The notes: generated from the letters alone by a model not told the origin. DNA of 39,784 nt from Lachnospiraceae bacterium (GCA_030524635.1 JAUNGG010000036.1:1-39784); one strand, 5' to 3'; shown: positions 8,339 to 16,873, numbered from the stretch's first letter. Numbers and translations: made by a program.

Positions 8339-9823
8339 ATGGGTGGATTTTTTGGTGTAACATCAAAAGAAGATTGTGTAATGGATTTATTCTTTGGCAC
8401 AGACTACCATTCTCATTTAGGAACCAGAAGAGGCGGTATGGCTGTCTATGGAAAGGACGGCTTCCAGCGCAGCATTCATAATATTGAAAATTCTCCGTTC
8501 CGCACTAAATTCGAGCGGGATGTGGAGGAATTAAAGGGACGTTCCGGTATCGGTTCCATTTCAGACAATGAACCGCAGCCTCTGCTGATCCAGTCCCATC
8601 TGGGCAGCTTTGCCATCGTAACAGTGGGAAAGATCAATAACGAGGAAGAGCTGATCCGCAGGGCTTACGAAAATCATCACATTCATTTTATGGAGATGAG
8701 CGGCGGAAGGATCAATGCCACGGAACTGACTGCTTCCATCATTACCCAGAAGCAAAGCCTGGTAGAGGGTCTGCTTCATGCCCAGGAGATCATCGACGGC
8801 TCTATGACTATCCTGATCCTGACACCGGAGGGCATCTATGCATCCAGAGACCGCTACGGCAGAACCCCTGTAGTCATCGGACGCAAGGACAATGCCTTCT
8901 GCGTTTCATTCGAAAGCCATGCCTACATCAATCTGGGCTACCACGACTACTCTGAGCTGGGTCCCGGTGAGATTGTGCTGGTTACACCAGAAGGGATCCA
9001 GTCCTTGAGCAAGCCGCGGAAGGAGATGAAGATCTGCTCCTTCCTGTGGGTCTACTACGGTTACCCTACTTCCAGCTATGAAGGCGTCAATGTAGAAGAG
9101 ATGCGCTACCGCTGCGGTCAGATCCTGGCACAGAGAGATTTAGGCTGCCGTAACTGCAGCCACGACTGCTCCGGAAAATCTGCAGACTGCACAAAGCCTG
9201 CTGTTCCCTCTGAGCCGTCCATCCGCCCGGACATCGTGGCCGGTGTGCCGGATTCCGGAATCGCCCATGCCATCGGATATGCCAATGAGTCCGGCATCCC
9301 CTTTGCACGGCCCTTTATTAAGTATACGCCTACCTGGCCCCGTTCTTTCATGCCGCAGAACCAGAGTCAGAGAAACCTTATCGCAAAGATGAAGCTGATC
9401 CCTGTTGATGCACTGATCCACAACAAGAGTCTGCTGCTGATCGATGACTCCATCGTCCGCGGAACCCAGCTTGGAGAAACCACGGAATTCCTGTACCAGA
9501 GCGGTGCAAAGGAAGTACATATCCGCCCGGCATGTCCTCCGCTGCTCTTCGGCTGTAAATATCTGAACTTCTCCCGCTCTAATTCAGAGCTGGATCTGAT
9601 CACCCGCCGGATCATTAAGGAGCGGGAAGGAGATCATGTGACCCGGGAGATCCTGGATGATTACGCCGATCCAGACAGCCAGAATTATAAGGAGATGGTG
9701 GAGAAGATTCGGGAACGCTTAAATTTCACCTCGCTGAAGTTCCACCGGCTGGATGATCTGATCGAATCCATTGGAATCCAGCCCTGTAAGCTGTGTACCT
9801 ATTGCTGGAATGGGAAAGAATAA
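8339..9823 (+). CDS. amidophosphoribosyltransferase-like protein lacking the glutaminase cysteine
   Basis: A 494-residue PurF paralogue. The C-terminal half has the phosphoribosyltransferase motif LLLIDDSIVRGTQ (365-377) for PRPP binding. Cys233, Cys406, Cys486 and Cys489 sit where the [4Fe-4S] ligands of Bacillus-type PurF are expected. The N-terminal Ntn-hydrolase domain is recognisable, but the protein starts MGGFFGV where active PurF starts MCGIFG, so the cysteine nucleophile is absent. The usual HNGN oxyanion loop reads TVGKINN (95-101). An unusual cysteine-rich insert occupies 270-284 (C270, C273, C277, C284). AGGAGG-like GGAGGA precedes the ATG. Probably not a glutamine-using purine enzyme; it could use free ammonia, or be regulatory. 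It stands alone, away from other pur genes. Confidence 0.85.
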   Translation: MGGFFGVTSKEDCVMDLFFGTDYHSHLGTRRGGMAVYGKDGFQRSIHNIENSPFRTKFERDVEELKGRSGIGSISDNEPQPLLIQSHLGSFAIVTVGKINNEEELIRRAYENHHIHFMEMSGGRINATELTASIITQKQSLVEGLLHAQEIIDGSMTILILTPEGIYASRDRYGRTPVVIGRKDNAFCVSFESHAYINLGYHDYSELGPGEIVLVTPEGIQSLSKPRKEMKICSFLWVYYGYPTSSYEGVNVEEMRYRCGQILAQRDLGCRNCSHDCSGKSADCTKPAVPSEPSIRPDIVAGVPDSGIAHAIGYANESGIPFARPFIKYTPTWPRSFMPQNQSQRNLIAKMKLIPVDALIHNKSLLLIDDSIVRGTQLGETTEFLYQSGAKEVHIRPACPPLLFGCKYLNFSRSNSELDLITRRIIKEREGDHVTREILDDYADPDSQNYKEMVEKIRERLNFTSLKFHRLDDLIESIGIQPCKLCTYCWNGKE

Positions 9824-9841
9824 AGCAGCCTGAGATTGTCT

Positions 9842-9879
9842 CGCTCCCAGCCAATCAGCGTAGTGATTGGCTGGGAGCG
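9842..9879. repeat. perfect 16-bp hairpin after the PurF-like gene
   Basis: CGCTCCCAGCCAATCA and its exact complement are separated by 6 bases. On the plus strand it is followed by an A-rich tract (AAAAATAAAA) instead of U residues, so it does not look like a standard terminator even though it starts 19 bases past a stop codon. It could still stop transcription weakly, or protect the 3' end. Confidence 0.75.
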
Positions 9880-9957
9880 AAAAATAAAAAAAATAAAAAC
9901 TTCCAATAATTTTAAATTTTCTTTCAATTTCTACTACACAAATTGAAAATTTTCGTG

Positions 9958-9963
9958 TATAAT
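9958..9963 (+). promoter_or_regulatory. -10 box of the tRNA-Ser promoter
   Basis: A consensus TATAAT lies 15 bases before the tRNA. The -35 position (TACACA at 17-base spacing) matches the consensus poorly. Confidence 0.5.
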
Positions 9964-9978
9964 ATAAAAGTTCGTATT

Positions 9979-10069
9979 GGAGACGTAGCGAAGAGGCCGT
10001 AACGCGGCGCACTCGAAATGCGTTTGTCGGCTAATACCCGGCACATGGGTTCGAATCCCATCGTCTCCG
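9979..10069 (+). tRNA. tRNA-Ser (anticodon CGA)
   Basis: A 91-base class II tRNA. The acceptor stem GGAGACG pairs with CGTCTCC at 10062-10068, with discriminator G10069. The anticodon loop CTCGAAA gives anticodon CGA, reading the serine codon UCG. A long variable arm (GTCGG...CCGGC type) is present, as required for serine. The T-arm is ATGGG-TTCGAAT-CCCAT. CCA is not encoded. A TATAAT box precedes it and a strong terminator follows. Confidence 0.96.
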
Positions 10070-10083
10070 TTCTCTATTTAATG

Positions 10084-10130
10084 AAAAACACCAGAGGCGG
10101 CTGATTCCATTCAGGCTCTCTGGTGTTTTT
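10084..10130 (+). terminator. terminator after tRNA-Ser
   Basis: A perfect 13-bp stem, AAAAACACCAGAG and CTCTGGTGTTTTT, with a 21-base loop, ends in a U-tract. It starts 15 bases after the tRNA. Confidence 0.85.
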
Positions 10131-10151
10131 ATTTGGTGGAATCCAATTGAC

Positions 10152-10197
10152 GGCGCAAAACGCGCCTTTTATGAGAATTTGCTTCGCAATTTCTCAT
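10152..10197. repeat. twin hairpins at the 3' end of the Rpn gene
   Basis: Two adjacent inverted repeats are seen: GGCGC-AAAAC-GCGCC followed by TTTT (10152-10170), and ATGAGAATTTGC-TTC-GCAATTTCTCAT (10171-10197, 12-bp stem with one mismatch). The second overlaps the stop codon of the Rpn gene. The first could act as a second plus-strand terminator behind the tRNA. Confidence 0.6.
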
Positions 10198-10988
10198 AAG
10201 CTATATTCCTGGTATAATTTCTGGCGGTAGGTCTTGTCAGTTTTCATCTTGGCGATATCATCGATTCGATTGTCTTTTATCAGACATTCAATCAATGTGA
10301 GCATTTTTTCTTCACCTTCTTTTCTGCCTTTTTCCAGATTCTCACGATCTCGCATCAGCAATGTCATATATTCCCGCCTCCATTCTTTATTCTCTCTCAC
10401 CCGCTTGACTTCTTTTTCGATTCGCTTTGCAAAATCCCCCTTTATTTGGCCGCTGTCCAAATAACTCAGAAATTCTTTCAATGCAGGATCTGCACTGCCT
10501 CTTCTGCCTTTTGCATTTAAAAAAACTTTGGCTGTTCCATCATTTAATTCTATGGCATCATCTTCCACACACAGATTGCGAAAGGTATACAGATAACGCC
10601 CTTTTCCAAATAAATCAAAGGTACAGATAAAGATCACAAAACTTTCCTTTAAATTCCGATAATGCTCCCCTTTTTCAATCAGATTCAGATCAATCATCCC
10701 CTGATAATACCTGCTTCTCTTAGGTAACTCCCCCGTGTCGACAGACTGAATTTCTATATTATAAACGATTTCAGCATCATCTTGCACGTAAACATCCAGC
10801 CGAACACTTTTTCCATCAGATGTAATATTGATCGATTTCTGCTCTTCGGGATACTCGATGTGGATAATCTTCATATATGGAAAAATAGCCTGCAGCAATT
10901 CTTTGCAAAGTATTTGATTCCGCATCACCTTGGCAAACATGAAGTCATCTTTTAGTTCCAGTTCTTCCCATGCTTTTGCTTTTTCCAT
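10194..10988 (-). CDS. Rpn family recombination-promoting nuclease / putative transposase (PD-(D/E)XK)
   Basis: A 264-residue protein of the Rpn/PDDEXK family common in Lachnospiraceae. It starts with the family's ELELKDDFMFAKVMRN block. The nuclease core is Asp65 in VRLDVYVQD and Glu79-x-Gln81 in YNIEIQS. The C-terminal third is helical and charged, with the WRREYMTLLMRD signature. E. coli RpnA is known to be a DNA endonuclease that raises RecA-independent recombination. Start ATG 10988 follows AAAGGGGA; the upstream ATG 11018 has no ribosome site. It is flanked by a tRNA gene. The 3' part of a related gene lies at the far end of the window. Confidence 0.88.
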   Translation of the reverse strand: MEKAKAWEELELKDDFMFAKVMRNQILCKELLQAIFPYMKIIHIEYPEEQKSINITSDGKSVRLDVYVQDDAEIVYNIEIQSVDTGELPKRSRYYQGMIDLNLIEKGEHYRNLKESFVIFICTFDLFGKGRYLYTFRNLCVEDDAIELNDGTAKVFLNAKGRRGSADPALKEFLSYLDSGQIKGDFAKRIEKEVKRVRENKEWRREYMTLLMRDRENLEKGRKEGEEKMLTLIECLIKDNRIDDIAKMKTDKTYRQKLYQEYSL

Positions 10989-11136
10989 ATAGGCATTTCC
11001 CCTTTCATTATATGGCATTTGAATGTAATTTACAAGATTTGTTTTAAATTTGGAATTTTTTTACTCTATAACATTGTATCGCCTTTTCAAAGTTATGTCA
11101 ACTGCTTTTCCTATTTTTTACTGCCACACATCACGA

Positions 11137-11172
11137 AAAGAGCCGGAAACTGCCAAGCAGCTTCCGGCCCTT
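11137..11172 (-). terminator. terminator after the TRAP operon
   Basis: A 12-bp stem with one mismatch (GCCGGAAACTGC and GCAGCTTCCGGC, 3-base loop) is followed on the minus strand by CTCTTTTC. It lies about 80 bases past the dctM stop. Confidence 0.75.
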
Positions 11173-11250
11173 CTATAGGGAATCAGCATTAAGATAGAAA
11201 CCTAAAATAAATTTTCAAGAACGGCTCAGCGTTCCAATCAAAAAGTAACC

Positions 11251-12561
11251 TTATACATAGCCCATCAGGCTTGGCAGCCACAGGGACAGAGCCGGTACAT
11301 AGGATACCAGCATCAGCACCGCGAAGATTGCCGCAAAGAATACCAGCAAGGTTTTGATTACATTTTCAATCTTCGTCTGTCCCACCTTAACCCCTACAAA
11401 CAGGGTGGTTCCTACCGGCGGTGTGATAGTGCCGATACACAGGTTGAAGATCATCATGATACCGAAATGAACCGTATTCATGCCCAGCGCCTGGCAGATT
11501 GGCAGGAAGATTGGGGTAAAGATCAGACATGCAGGCGTCATGTCCATAAAGGTACCGATGATCAGCAGCAGCACATTGATGATCAGCAGGATCACATAAC
11601 GGTTGTCACTGATGCCCAGCATAGCCTGGGATACTGCGGTAGGAATTCCGGTGAATGCCATTACCCAGCTCATGATGCTGGACACGCCGATCAGGAAGAT
11701 GATAATACCGGTCATTTCTGCACTGTCCATAAAGATCTTCGGCAGTTCAGAAGGCTTGATGGACTTGTAAAAGAACACGGAAAGCACCAGACTGTACACA
11801 ACGGCTACCACGCTTCCCTCGGTTGCAGTGAAGATACCGCTGATAATACCTCCGATTACGATGATGATCATTAACAGACAGGGAATTGCCTGGAAAAATA
11901 CTTTGACCTTCTCGCTCATGGTATATCTGGCGGTGCTGCGGTAGCCCCGCTTCTTTGCCATAAAGAAGATCACCACCATACAGGCCAGACCCCAGAGGAT
12001 TCCCGGTATGTAGCCGGCCATAAACAGAGCCGCTACGGAAGTGCCTCCGCTGACCAGGGAGAATGTGATCATAACGTTGCTGGGCGGAATCAGAAGTCCG
12101 GTAGGCGCTGTTGCAATATTGACAGCCGCGGAGAAATCACGGTCATAGCCTTCTTCCTCCTCGATGGGGCCGATGATCGAGCCCATAGCGGAGGCAGCTG
12201 CCGTACCGGAACCAGAGATGGCTCCAAACAGCATGTTTGCCACTACATTGGTGTGGGCCAGCGCACCTGGAATCCTTCCGGTAAACAGCTTTGCAAAATT
12301 GATCAGACGGATGGCAATGCCGCCCTTATTCATCAGGTTTCCTGCCAGGATGAAAAAGGGAATTGCCAGCAGGCTGAATACGGAAATTCCGGAGAAAATA
12401 CGCTGTGCGCCGGTCAATACGGCAGCTCCTGTATCCAGGATCGGAAGGATCGCTGCGATGGAAGAGACTGCCAGTGCAACTGCAATGGGCACGCCTGCCA
12501 GCAGCATAACCAGCAGGACAACGAAAATAATGCATCCGCAAAATACAGCTATTGTACTCAT
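11251..12561 (-). CDS. dctM: TRAP transporter large permease subunit (DctM)
   Basis: A 436-residue, very hydrophobic protein with about a dozen membrane segments, matching the DctM/SiaM channel subunit that drives sodium-coupled uptake of organic acids. Characteristic stretches include the N-terminal AVALAVSSIAAILPIL, GAISGSGTAAASAMGSI, TAPTGLLIPPSNVMITFSLVSGGTSVAALF and the C-terminal NLCIGTITPPVGTTLFVG. Its ATG overlaps the dctQ stop in an ATGA arrangement, so translation is coupled. A GGGGGAGG ribosome site lies inside the end of dctQ. It is the last gene of the dctP-dctQ-dctM operon and a terminator follows. Confidence 0.95.
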   Translation of the reverse strand: MSTIAVFCGCIIFVVLLVMLLAGVPIAVALAVSSIAAILPILDTGAAVLTGAQRIFSGISVFSLLAIPFFILAGNLMNKGGIAIRLINFAKLFTGRIPGALAHTNVVANMLFGAISGSGTAAASAMGSIIGPIEEEEGYDRDFSAAVNIATAPTGLLIPPSNVMITFSLVSGGTSVAALFMAGYIPGILWGLACMVVIFFMAKKRGYRSTARYTMSEKVKVFFQAIPCLLMIIIVIGGIISGIFTATEGSVVAVVYSLVLSVFFYKSIKPSELPKIFMDSAEMTGIIIFLIGVSSIMSWVMAFTGIPTAVSQAMLGISDNRYVILLIINVLLLIIGTFMDMTPACLIFTPIFLPICQALGMNTVHFGIMMIFNLCIGTITPPVGTTLFVGVKVGQTKIENVIKTLLVFFAAIFAVLMLVSYVPALSLWLPSLMGYV

Positions 12562-13061
12562 AATCTGGCCTCCCCCTTCTCATCAAATGTTTTCTGGAAC
12601 ATGGAAGCTGCATTCATCAGGCTGAATATCATGATCAGAACGCCGGTGATCGGCACAATGATATAAATATAGCCCATGGGAACCTGCAAAGATGCGGTTT
12701 TCTGGATCATGGTCAGCTTGGTGATGGAAATACCGCCGTACACCATAACTACCGCTGCCAGTGCAAAGGTCAGCAGGTCGATTATAATTTCCAGATATTT
12801 CCTTGCTGTTCCGGTCAGATTATCTGCAAGGAATCCCATTCTCATGTGGTCCCGCTTGCCGAACACATAAGCAGAAGCCAGCAGTGCCATCCAGGTAAAG
12901 CTGTAGGTTAAGAGCTCCTCGGAAACGGTACTGGGGCGGTTAAAGAAGTAACGGGTCACAATCTGATAGGTTCCGATCACAGTCATCAGCACAAACAGCG
13001 CTACGATCATGACGGCCAGCACCTTCATAATGGCGGCACGGATCTTATTCATAGTCTCCAT
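12558..13061 (-). CDS. dctQ: TRAP transporter small permease subunit (DctQ)
   Basis: A 167-residue membrane protein with four predicted helices, the usual DctQ topology. It carries TYQIVTRYFFNRPSTVSEELLTYSF, a recognisable family stretch, and GKRDHMRMGFLADN. ATG 13061 was chosen because AAAGGGGGG lies 7 bases upstream; an in-frame ATG at 13088 would overlap dctP by 26 bases. dctP ends one base before this start, and dctM overlaps the stop, so the three subunits are tightly coupled. Confidence 0.93.
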   Translation of the reverse strand: METMNKIRAAIMKVLAVMIVALFVLMTVIGTYQIVTRYFFNRPSTVSEELLTYSFTWMALLASAYVFGKRDHMRMGFLADNLTGTARKYLEIIIDLLTFALAAVVMVYGGISITKLTMIQKTASLQVPMGYIYIIVPITGVLIMIFSLMNAASMFQKTFDEKGEARL

Positions 13062-13062
13062 A

Positions 13063-14088
13063 TTAATTGCCCCCCTTTGCATTCTCATTTACAAGCTGGA
13101 TATGATTGTAGAAATCTACGATTGCAGGATTTTCCTCCAGCATCTGCTGATGCAGAGGAAGAACCTTCTCCTTGAAGGCATTGACATCTACCTCTAAAAA
13201 CTGAACGCCCATGTCATTCTGCGCGATCTGCTTTGCTTCCTCGATGCTCTTATCCCACTCCTCCAGCTCTACTTCTGTGGAAATGGCTGCTGCTTCTTTA
13301 AATACCGCTAACTCCTCTGCGCTTAAGCCATTTAAAAACTTCAGATTCGCTACCAGCATATCCGGCACCATCTGATGCTTGTTGTAGCTGTAGTACTTGG
13401 CAACCTCGCCGTGCTTATTGTTGGTCAGCGCCAGCTCATTGTTCTCAGCGCCATCGATCACGCCCTGCTGGATCGCCGTATAAACCTCACCAAAGCCCAT
13501 GGGTGCTGCCGCCGCGCCGAAGGTGTTTACCATATTTACGCTGGCCGGGCTCTGCTGAACACGGATCTTTTTGCCCTTTAAGTCGTCTGGTGTGTTGATC
13601 GGAGTCTTTGCATAAAAGTTTCTGGTACCTGCATTGTACCAGGTCACCACGCGGAAACCGGCTTCATCGGTGGACTCATAGATATTTTCCATATAATCGG
13701 TGTCCATCATCACTTCCTTGTAGATCTCTTCTGAATCAAACAGGTATGGCATACTGAAGATTTCATACACATCCGCAAAGGTCTCCAGGTTTGCAGTACC
13801 AGCCACCACAAAATCGATAGCACCTGTCTGGGTCAGCTCAATCGCCTTCTGTGCAGAGCCTAACAGCTCATTTGGGAAAATCTGCACCTCATACTTATCG
13901 CCAAGCTTTTCCTCTACATACTCTTTAAACGCCAATAGTCCCAGATGCTCCGGGTGCGTTTCCGACTGTGCATGGGAAATACGGATGATCCGCTTTCCAT
14001 CAGTCAATGAACCACATCCAGATGCAGAGATCACAGTGGCTGCTGTCAGTGCTGCCACTGCCAGCTTTTTCCATAACCCTCTCACCAT
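13063..14088 (-). CDS. dctP: TRAP transporter solute-binding lipoprotein (DctP)
   Basis: A 341-residue extracytoplasmic binding protein that delivers ligand to DctQM. It has a lipoprotein signal peptide with lipobox SASGC and Cys25 as the lipid-attachment site, which is needed in a cell without an outer membrane. Arg156 (NAGTRNFYAK) and Arg176 (GKKIRVQQ) match the conserved arginines of DctP/SiaP proteins, the second being the usual carboxylate clamp. The ligand is therefore likely an organic acid; which one cannot be read from the sequence. The ribosome site is GAAAGGAA. It is first in the operon, downstream of a two-component system. Confidence 0.94.
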   Translation of the reverse strand: MVRGLWKKLAVAALTAATVISASGCGSLTDGKRIIRISHAQSETHPEHLGLLAFKEYVEEKLGDKYEVQIFPNELLGSAQKAIELTQTGAIDFVVAGTANLETFADVYEIFSMPYLFDSEEIYKEVMMDTDYMENIYESTDEAGFRVVTWYNAGTRNFYAKTPINTPDDLKGKKIRVQQSPASVNMVNTFGAAAAPMGFGEVYTAIQQGVIDGAENNELALTNNKHGEVAKYYSYNKHQMVPDMLVANLKFLNGLSAEELAVFKEAAAISTEVELEEWDKSIEEAKQIAQNDMGVQFLEVDVNAFKEKVLPLHQQMLEENPAIVDFYNHIQLVNENAKGGN

Positions 14089-14394
14089 TTTTTCATTTCC
14101 TTTCGTCTTATTGCAATTGAATCAATAGGAGCCGCAAGGTAGTTTCAGCTTGTACACACAGTTCATCATGGTTCAGAGATCTTCGCGTCCCATGCATTCC
14201 GGCATAAAAATAACCCTGCAGGTTTCTTATCATTGATGTAGACATTAAGGTTGGCGCCGTTCCTTAACAATATCTTAATTATAAAACCCGCAAGGTGTAT
14301 TTTGTACCGTAAAAGTTTGTCATTTAGGGAGAAGTTTTTATTCTTTCCCTGATTTTCCTGTTCAGTTCTCTCCGTTTTGCTCAAAAAATCCCTT
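14089..14394 (-). promoter_or_regulatory. 306-base leader/control region upstream of dctP
   Basis: No gene is supported here. It holds a nearly symmetric element at 14245-14267 (TTAAGG, a central GGCGCC, CCTTAA), a TATAAT-like minus-strand box at 14278-14283 without a good -35, and two copies of the 9-mer CCGCAAGGT about 155 bases apart. A weak -35 would fit a promoter that needs activation by the adjacent AraC-type response regulator. That is inference. Confidence 0.4.
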
Positions 14395-15306
14395 TTATTT
14401 TTGTGCATTTTGACTATCCCGGTAATCAGATGGGATCATTCCTGTGTACCGTTTGAACACTTTTGCAAAATAATTGGAATCGTAATATCCCACCTTCATG
14501 CTGACTTCCCGGATATTGGCAAGGGGATCCTGCAAAAGCTTTTTCGCCTCATTGACCCGCAGAATGGTCAGATAGGTGGTAAAGTTCTGGCCAAAGCACT
14601 GCTTGAACAGCTTGCAGAAGTAGGCATCGGAATATTCCATCATCCTGGCTGCCTCCTGCATGGAGATCTCCTTCATATAATTTTTCTGGAGATAATCCCG
14701 AATCTTCTCCGCCGCCTGGGCCATCCGCTCCACTGCAGCATGCTCACGGGCCGCAGCGCGAACCATCTGCTGATCCTGCATGGTTTCCCCCGCTGCTAAG
14801 CGTCCGGCAGCCGGCACTTCCAGCCCTTCTCCTTCAACAGTTTCCGCCTGTTCTGCCACTCTGCCTGCTTCCGGCGGTGCCATCTGGGCTGCGTTCTGCC
14901 GCTTCACTTCCCTGGTCCTGCGTTCCGCCTGGTGAATCGCTTCCTCGATCACTGCCACCAGATCCTCATCCTCACAAGGCTTTAACAGATAATCCAGAGC
15001 ACGGATCTGGATCGCTTTTCTGGCATAGGCAAAATCATCATAAGCGCTCAGGAAAATAATGCTGCATTCTGAATCCAGGGCACGGATCCGTTCTGCTGCC
15101 TCCACACCGTTCATCTCCGGCATGGCGATATCCATGATCACCACCTGGCACTGCTTCTGCCTGAATACATCCAGTGCTTCCTTTCCATTTTCAGCCTGAC
15201 AGATCTGACAATTCTCCCCAAAATACTTTTTCAGCCGTTTTGCCAGCGCCATCCGTTCGATGGGCTCATCATCTGCCAGCAGGATGCAGTATCCCTTTTC
15301 CTCCAT
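14395..15306 (-). CDS. response regulator transcription factor, AraC family output (YesN-like)
   Basis: A 303-residue two-component regulator. The receiver domain spans about 7-125, with acidic Asp12/Asp13, phosphoacceptor Asp59 in VVIMDIAMPEMNG, and Lys in LDYLLKPCED. A low-complexity Ala/Glu-rich linker follows. The last ~105 residues form a double helix-turn-helix AraC domain (ISMQEAARMMEYSDAYFCKLFKQCFG and the GYYDSNYFAKVFKRYTGMIPSDYR signature). ATG 15306 has AGGAGG close upstream; longer ORF forms overlap the kinase gene. It follows the kinase by 22 bases. The target is probably the dctPQM operon directly downstream. Confidence 0.94.
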   Translation of the reverse strand: MEEKGYCILLADDEPIERMALAKRLKKYFGENCQICQAENGKEALDVFRQKQCQVVIMDIAMPEMNGVEAAERIRALDSECSIIFLSAYDDFAYARKAIQIRALDYLLKPCEDEDLVAVIEEAIHQAERRTREVKRQNAAQMAPPEAGRVAEQAETVEGEGLEVPAAGRLAAGETMQDQQMVRAAAREHAAVERMAQAAEKIRDYLQKNYMKEISMQEAARMMEYSDAYFCKLFKQCFGQNFTTYLTILRVNEAKKLLQDPLANIREVSMKVGYYDSNYFAKVFKRYTGMIPSDYRDSQNAQK

Positions 15307-15328
15307 AATTCCTCCTAAAACCATACCA

Positions 15329-16813
15329 TCACATGCTGCCTTGCAGCACAGAAAATCCCATCTGCACCACCGTGCCTTTTCCTTCCATACTATATACCTG
15401 GAACTGCCCATCTGTATACATGGAGCAGACACGACGGCAGATATTGCCCAGGCCGATCCCAGTACTCTGGCCCTTCCCCTTTTTCCGGTCAGCCAGTTCT
15501 CTTCGGATGGAGGCAAGACGTTCCTCTGAAATTCCCAGACCATTATCCGCTACCGAGATCCATAGCTGGTCCTCTTTCAGCCAGGCGCGGACGTGGATCT
15601 TCCCGCCGCTGCCCTTGTGAGACAGGCCGTGGATGATGCAATTTTCCACCAGCGGCTGCAGGGCAAAGGAGGGCACCAGGATTTCCCTTGCCTCCGGCTG
15701 GCATTCCACCGTATACCGGATCCGGCTTCCAAACCGCATTTTCTGCAGGTACATGTAATCCTCAACTACCTTAAGCTCTCGCTCCAAAGGCATCACCGAT
15801 TCGGTAGACTTTAAATTATACCGGAACAGACGGCTCAACGCCGTGATCAGCTTCTCTGTGGTGGCAGCATCCTCTAACTGTGCCGTGCTGGCGATCATAT
15901 TCAGCGTATTAAACAGGAAATGGGGATTGATCTGGTTTTTCAGCATCTGCAGCCGGACCTCATCCAGCTGCTTTTCCACCGCATGCTTTTCTTTTAAGGT
16001 AATGATATAATTTTGGGTGGATTTCTTCATCACCAGAAAATCCTTGATCAGCCTGGAGATCTCATCCTGTCCCTGGGTAGAGCTTTCCGGAGCCGCCCCG
16101 GAAAAATCATTCTGGCTGATGCGTCTGGCGTCCTCCGATAAGACCAGCACCGGCCTTACCACATTCTGCACCATATAGCGGCGCAGCCACTGAAACAACA
16201 GAAGGATACCCCCGCCCCACAGGATCCCGCTTAAGGGAACCAGATAAAACAGAAGAAGCTTCCGCCGGTATTCCTGATTTCCCGCCTCAACCGTCATCTG
16301 CTGCAGCTTTCCGGCATAAGTTTCCAGGTATTCCTGAATGCGGTACACCGTGGCCATGGAATCCTTGTATTCTGCACCGTCAGCCCGGCTCTGCACCACA
16401 TCATCCCGCAGCTGGGTATAACGGCCATACATGTTTCGGATGGACCAGGTCCTGGCATACCGGTCCGGCCCCAGCTTTTCGTAGTCAAAGAGCAGTTGAT
16501 CCAGCGCTGCTTTGGTCTGCCGGACAGCCTCCCGGTACCGGCCTCCGGACTCTGCATTCTCTCCGTGCATATAGGATTCAAAGGCTTTTCCCTCCTCCTC
16601 CATGGCCGACCAGAACTCCATCGTTCGGGAATCCTCCATCAGGATCGAGTCAAATACGCCCATCCCCCATCCGATGATCAGCATATAGGTCACCACAGAC
16701 AGCAGGATGATCACCACACTGCACCTGGACAGCACCTGAAGCTTCCTGACCAGTGAAAGAGAGAGCCAGCATGCCCGTATATCTCCGATCCGCATTTCCT
16801 TTTGTTTTCTCAT
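15329..16813 (-). CDS. sensor histidine kinase, LytS/YesM type
   Basis: A 494-residue membrane kinase. Membrane helices lie at about 31-52 and 187-207, enclosing an extracytoplasmic sensor region of about 130 residues. A HAMP-like segment follows (about 208-260). Then comes the His_kinase domain with phosphoacceptor His298 in NQINPHFLFNTLN, and a C-terminal ATPase domain with VENCIIHGL, DNGLGIS and GIGLGN. This layout is the YesM/LytS class that pairs with YesN-type regulators. Start ATG 16813 has AAGGAG 7 bases upstream. In TRAP gene neighbourhoods such kinases commonly sense the imported substrate, which is likely here but unproven. Confidence 0.94.
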   Translation of the reverse strand: MRKQKEMRIGDIRACWLSLSLVRKLQVLSRCSVVIILLSVVTYMLIIGWGMGVFDSILMEDSRTMEFWSAMEEEGKAFESYMHGENAESGGRYREAVRQTKAALDQLLFDYEKLGPDRYARTWSIRNMYGRYTQLRDDVVQSRADGAEYKDSMATVYRIQEYLETYAGKLQQMTVEAGNQEYRRKLLLFYLVPLSGILWGGGILLLFQWLRRYMVQNVVRPVLVLSEDARRISQNDFSGAAPESSTQGQDEISRLIKDFLVMKKSTQNYIITLKEKHAVEKQLDEVRLQMLKNQINPHFLFNTLNMIASTAQLEDAATTEKLITALSRLFRYNLKSTESVMPLERELKVVEDYMYLQKMRFGSRIRYTVECQPEAREILVPSFALQPLVENCIIHGLSHKGSGGKIHVRAWLKEDQLWISVADNGLGISEERLASIRRELADRKKGKGQSTGIGLGNICRRVCSMYTDGQFQVYSMEGKGTVVQMGFSVLQGSM

Positions 16814-16873
16814 CCGGCACTCCTTATGATCAGACAGATTTCTGCAACACTGCAGAGTCAATGCTGGCTTCCT

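Noticed and set aside
14166-14408. 80-codon minus-strand ORF MHKNKRDFLSK between the response regulator and dctP
   Set aside because: It begins inside the response regulator gene, has no clear ribosome site and no recognisable features; the stretch reads better as a control region.
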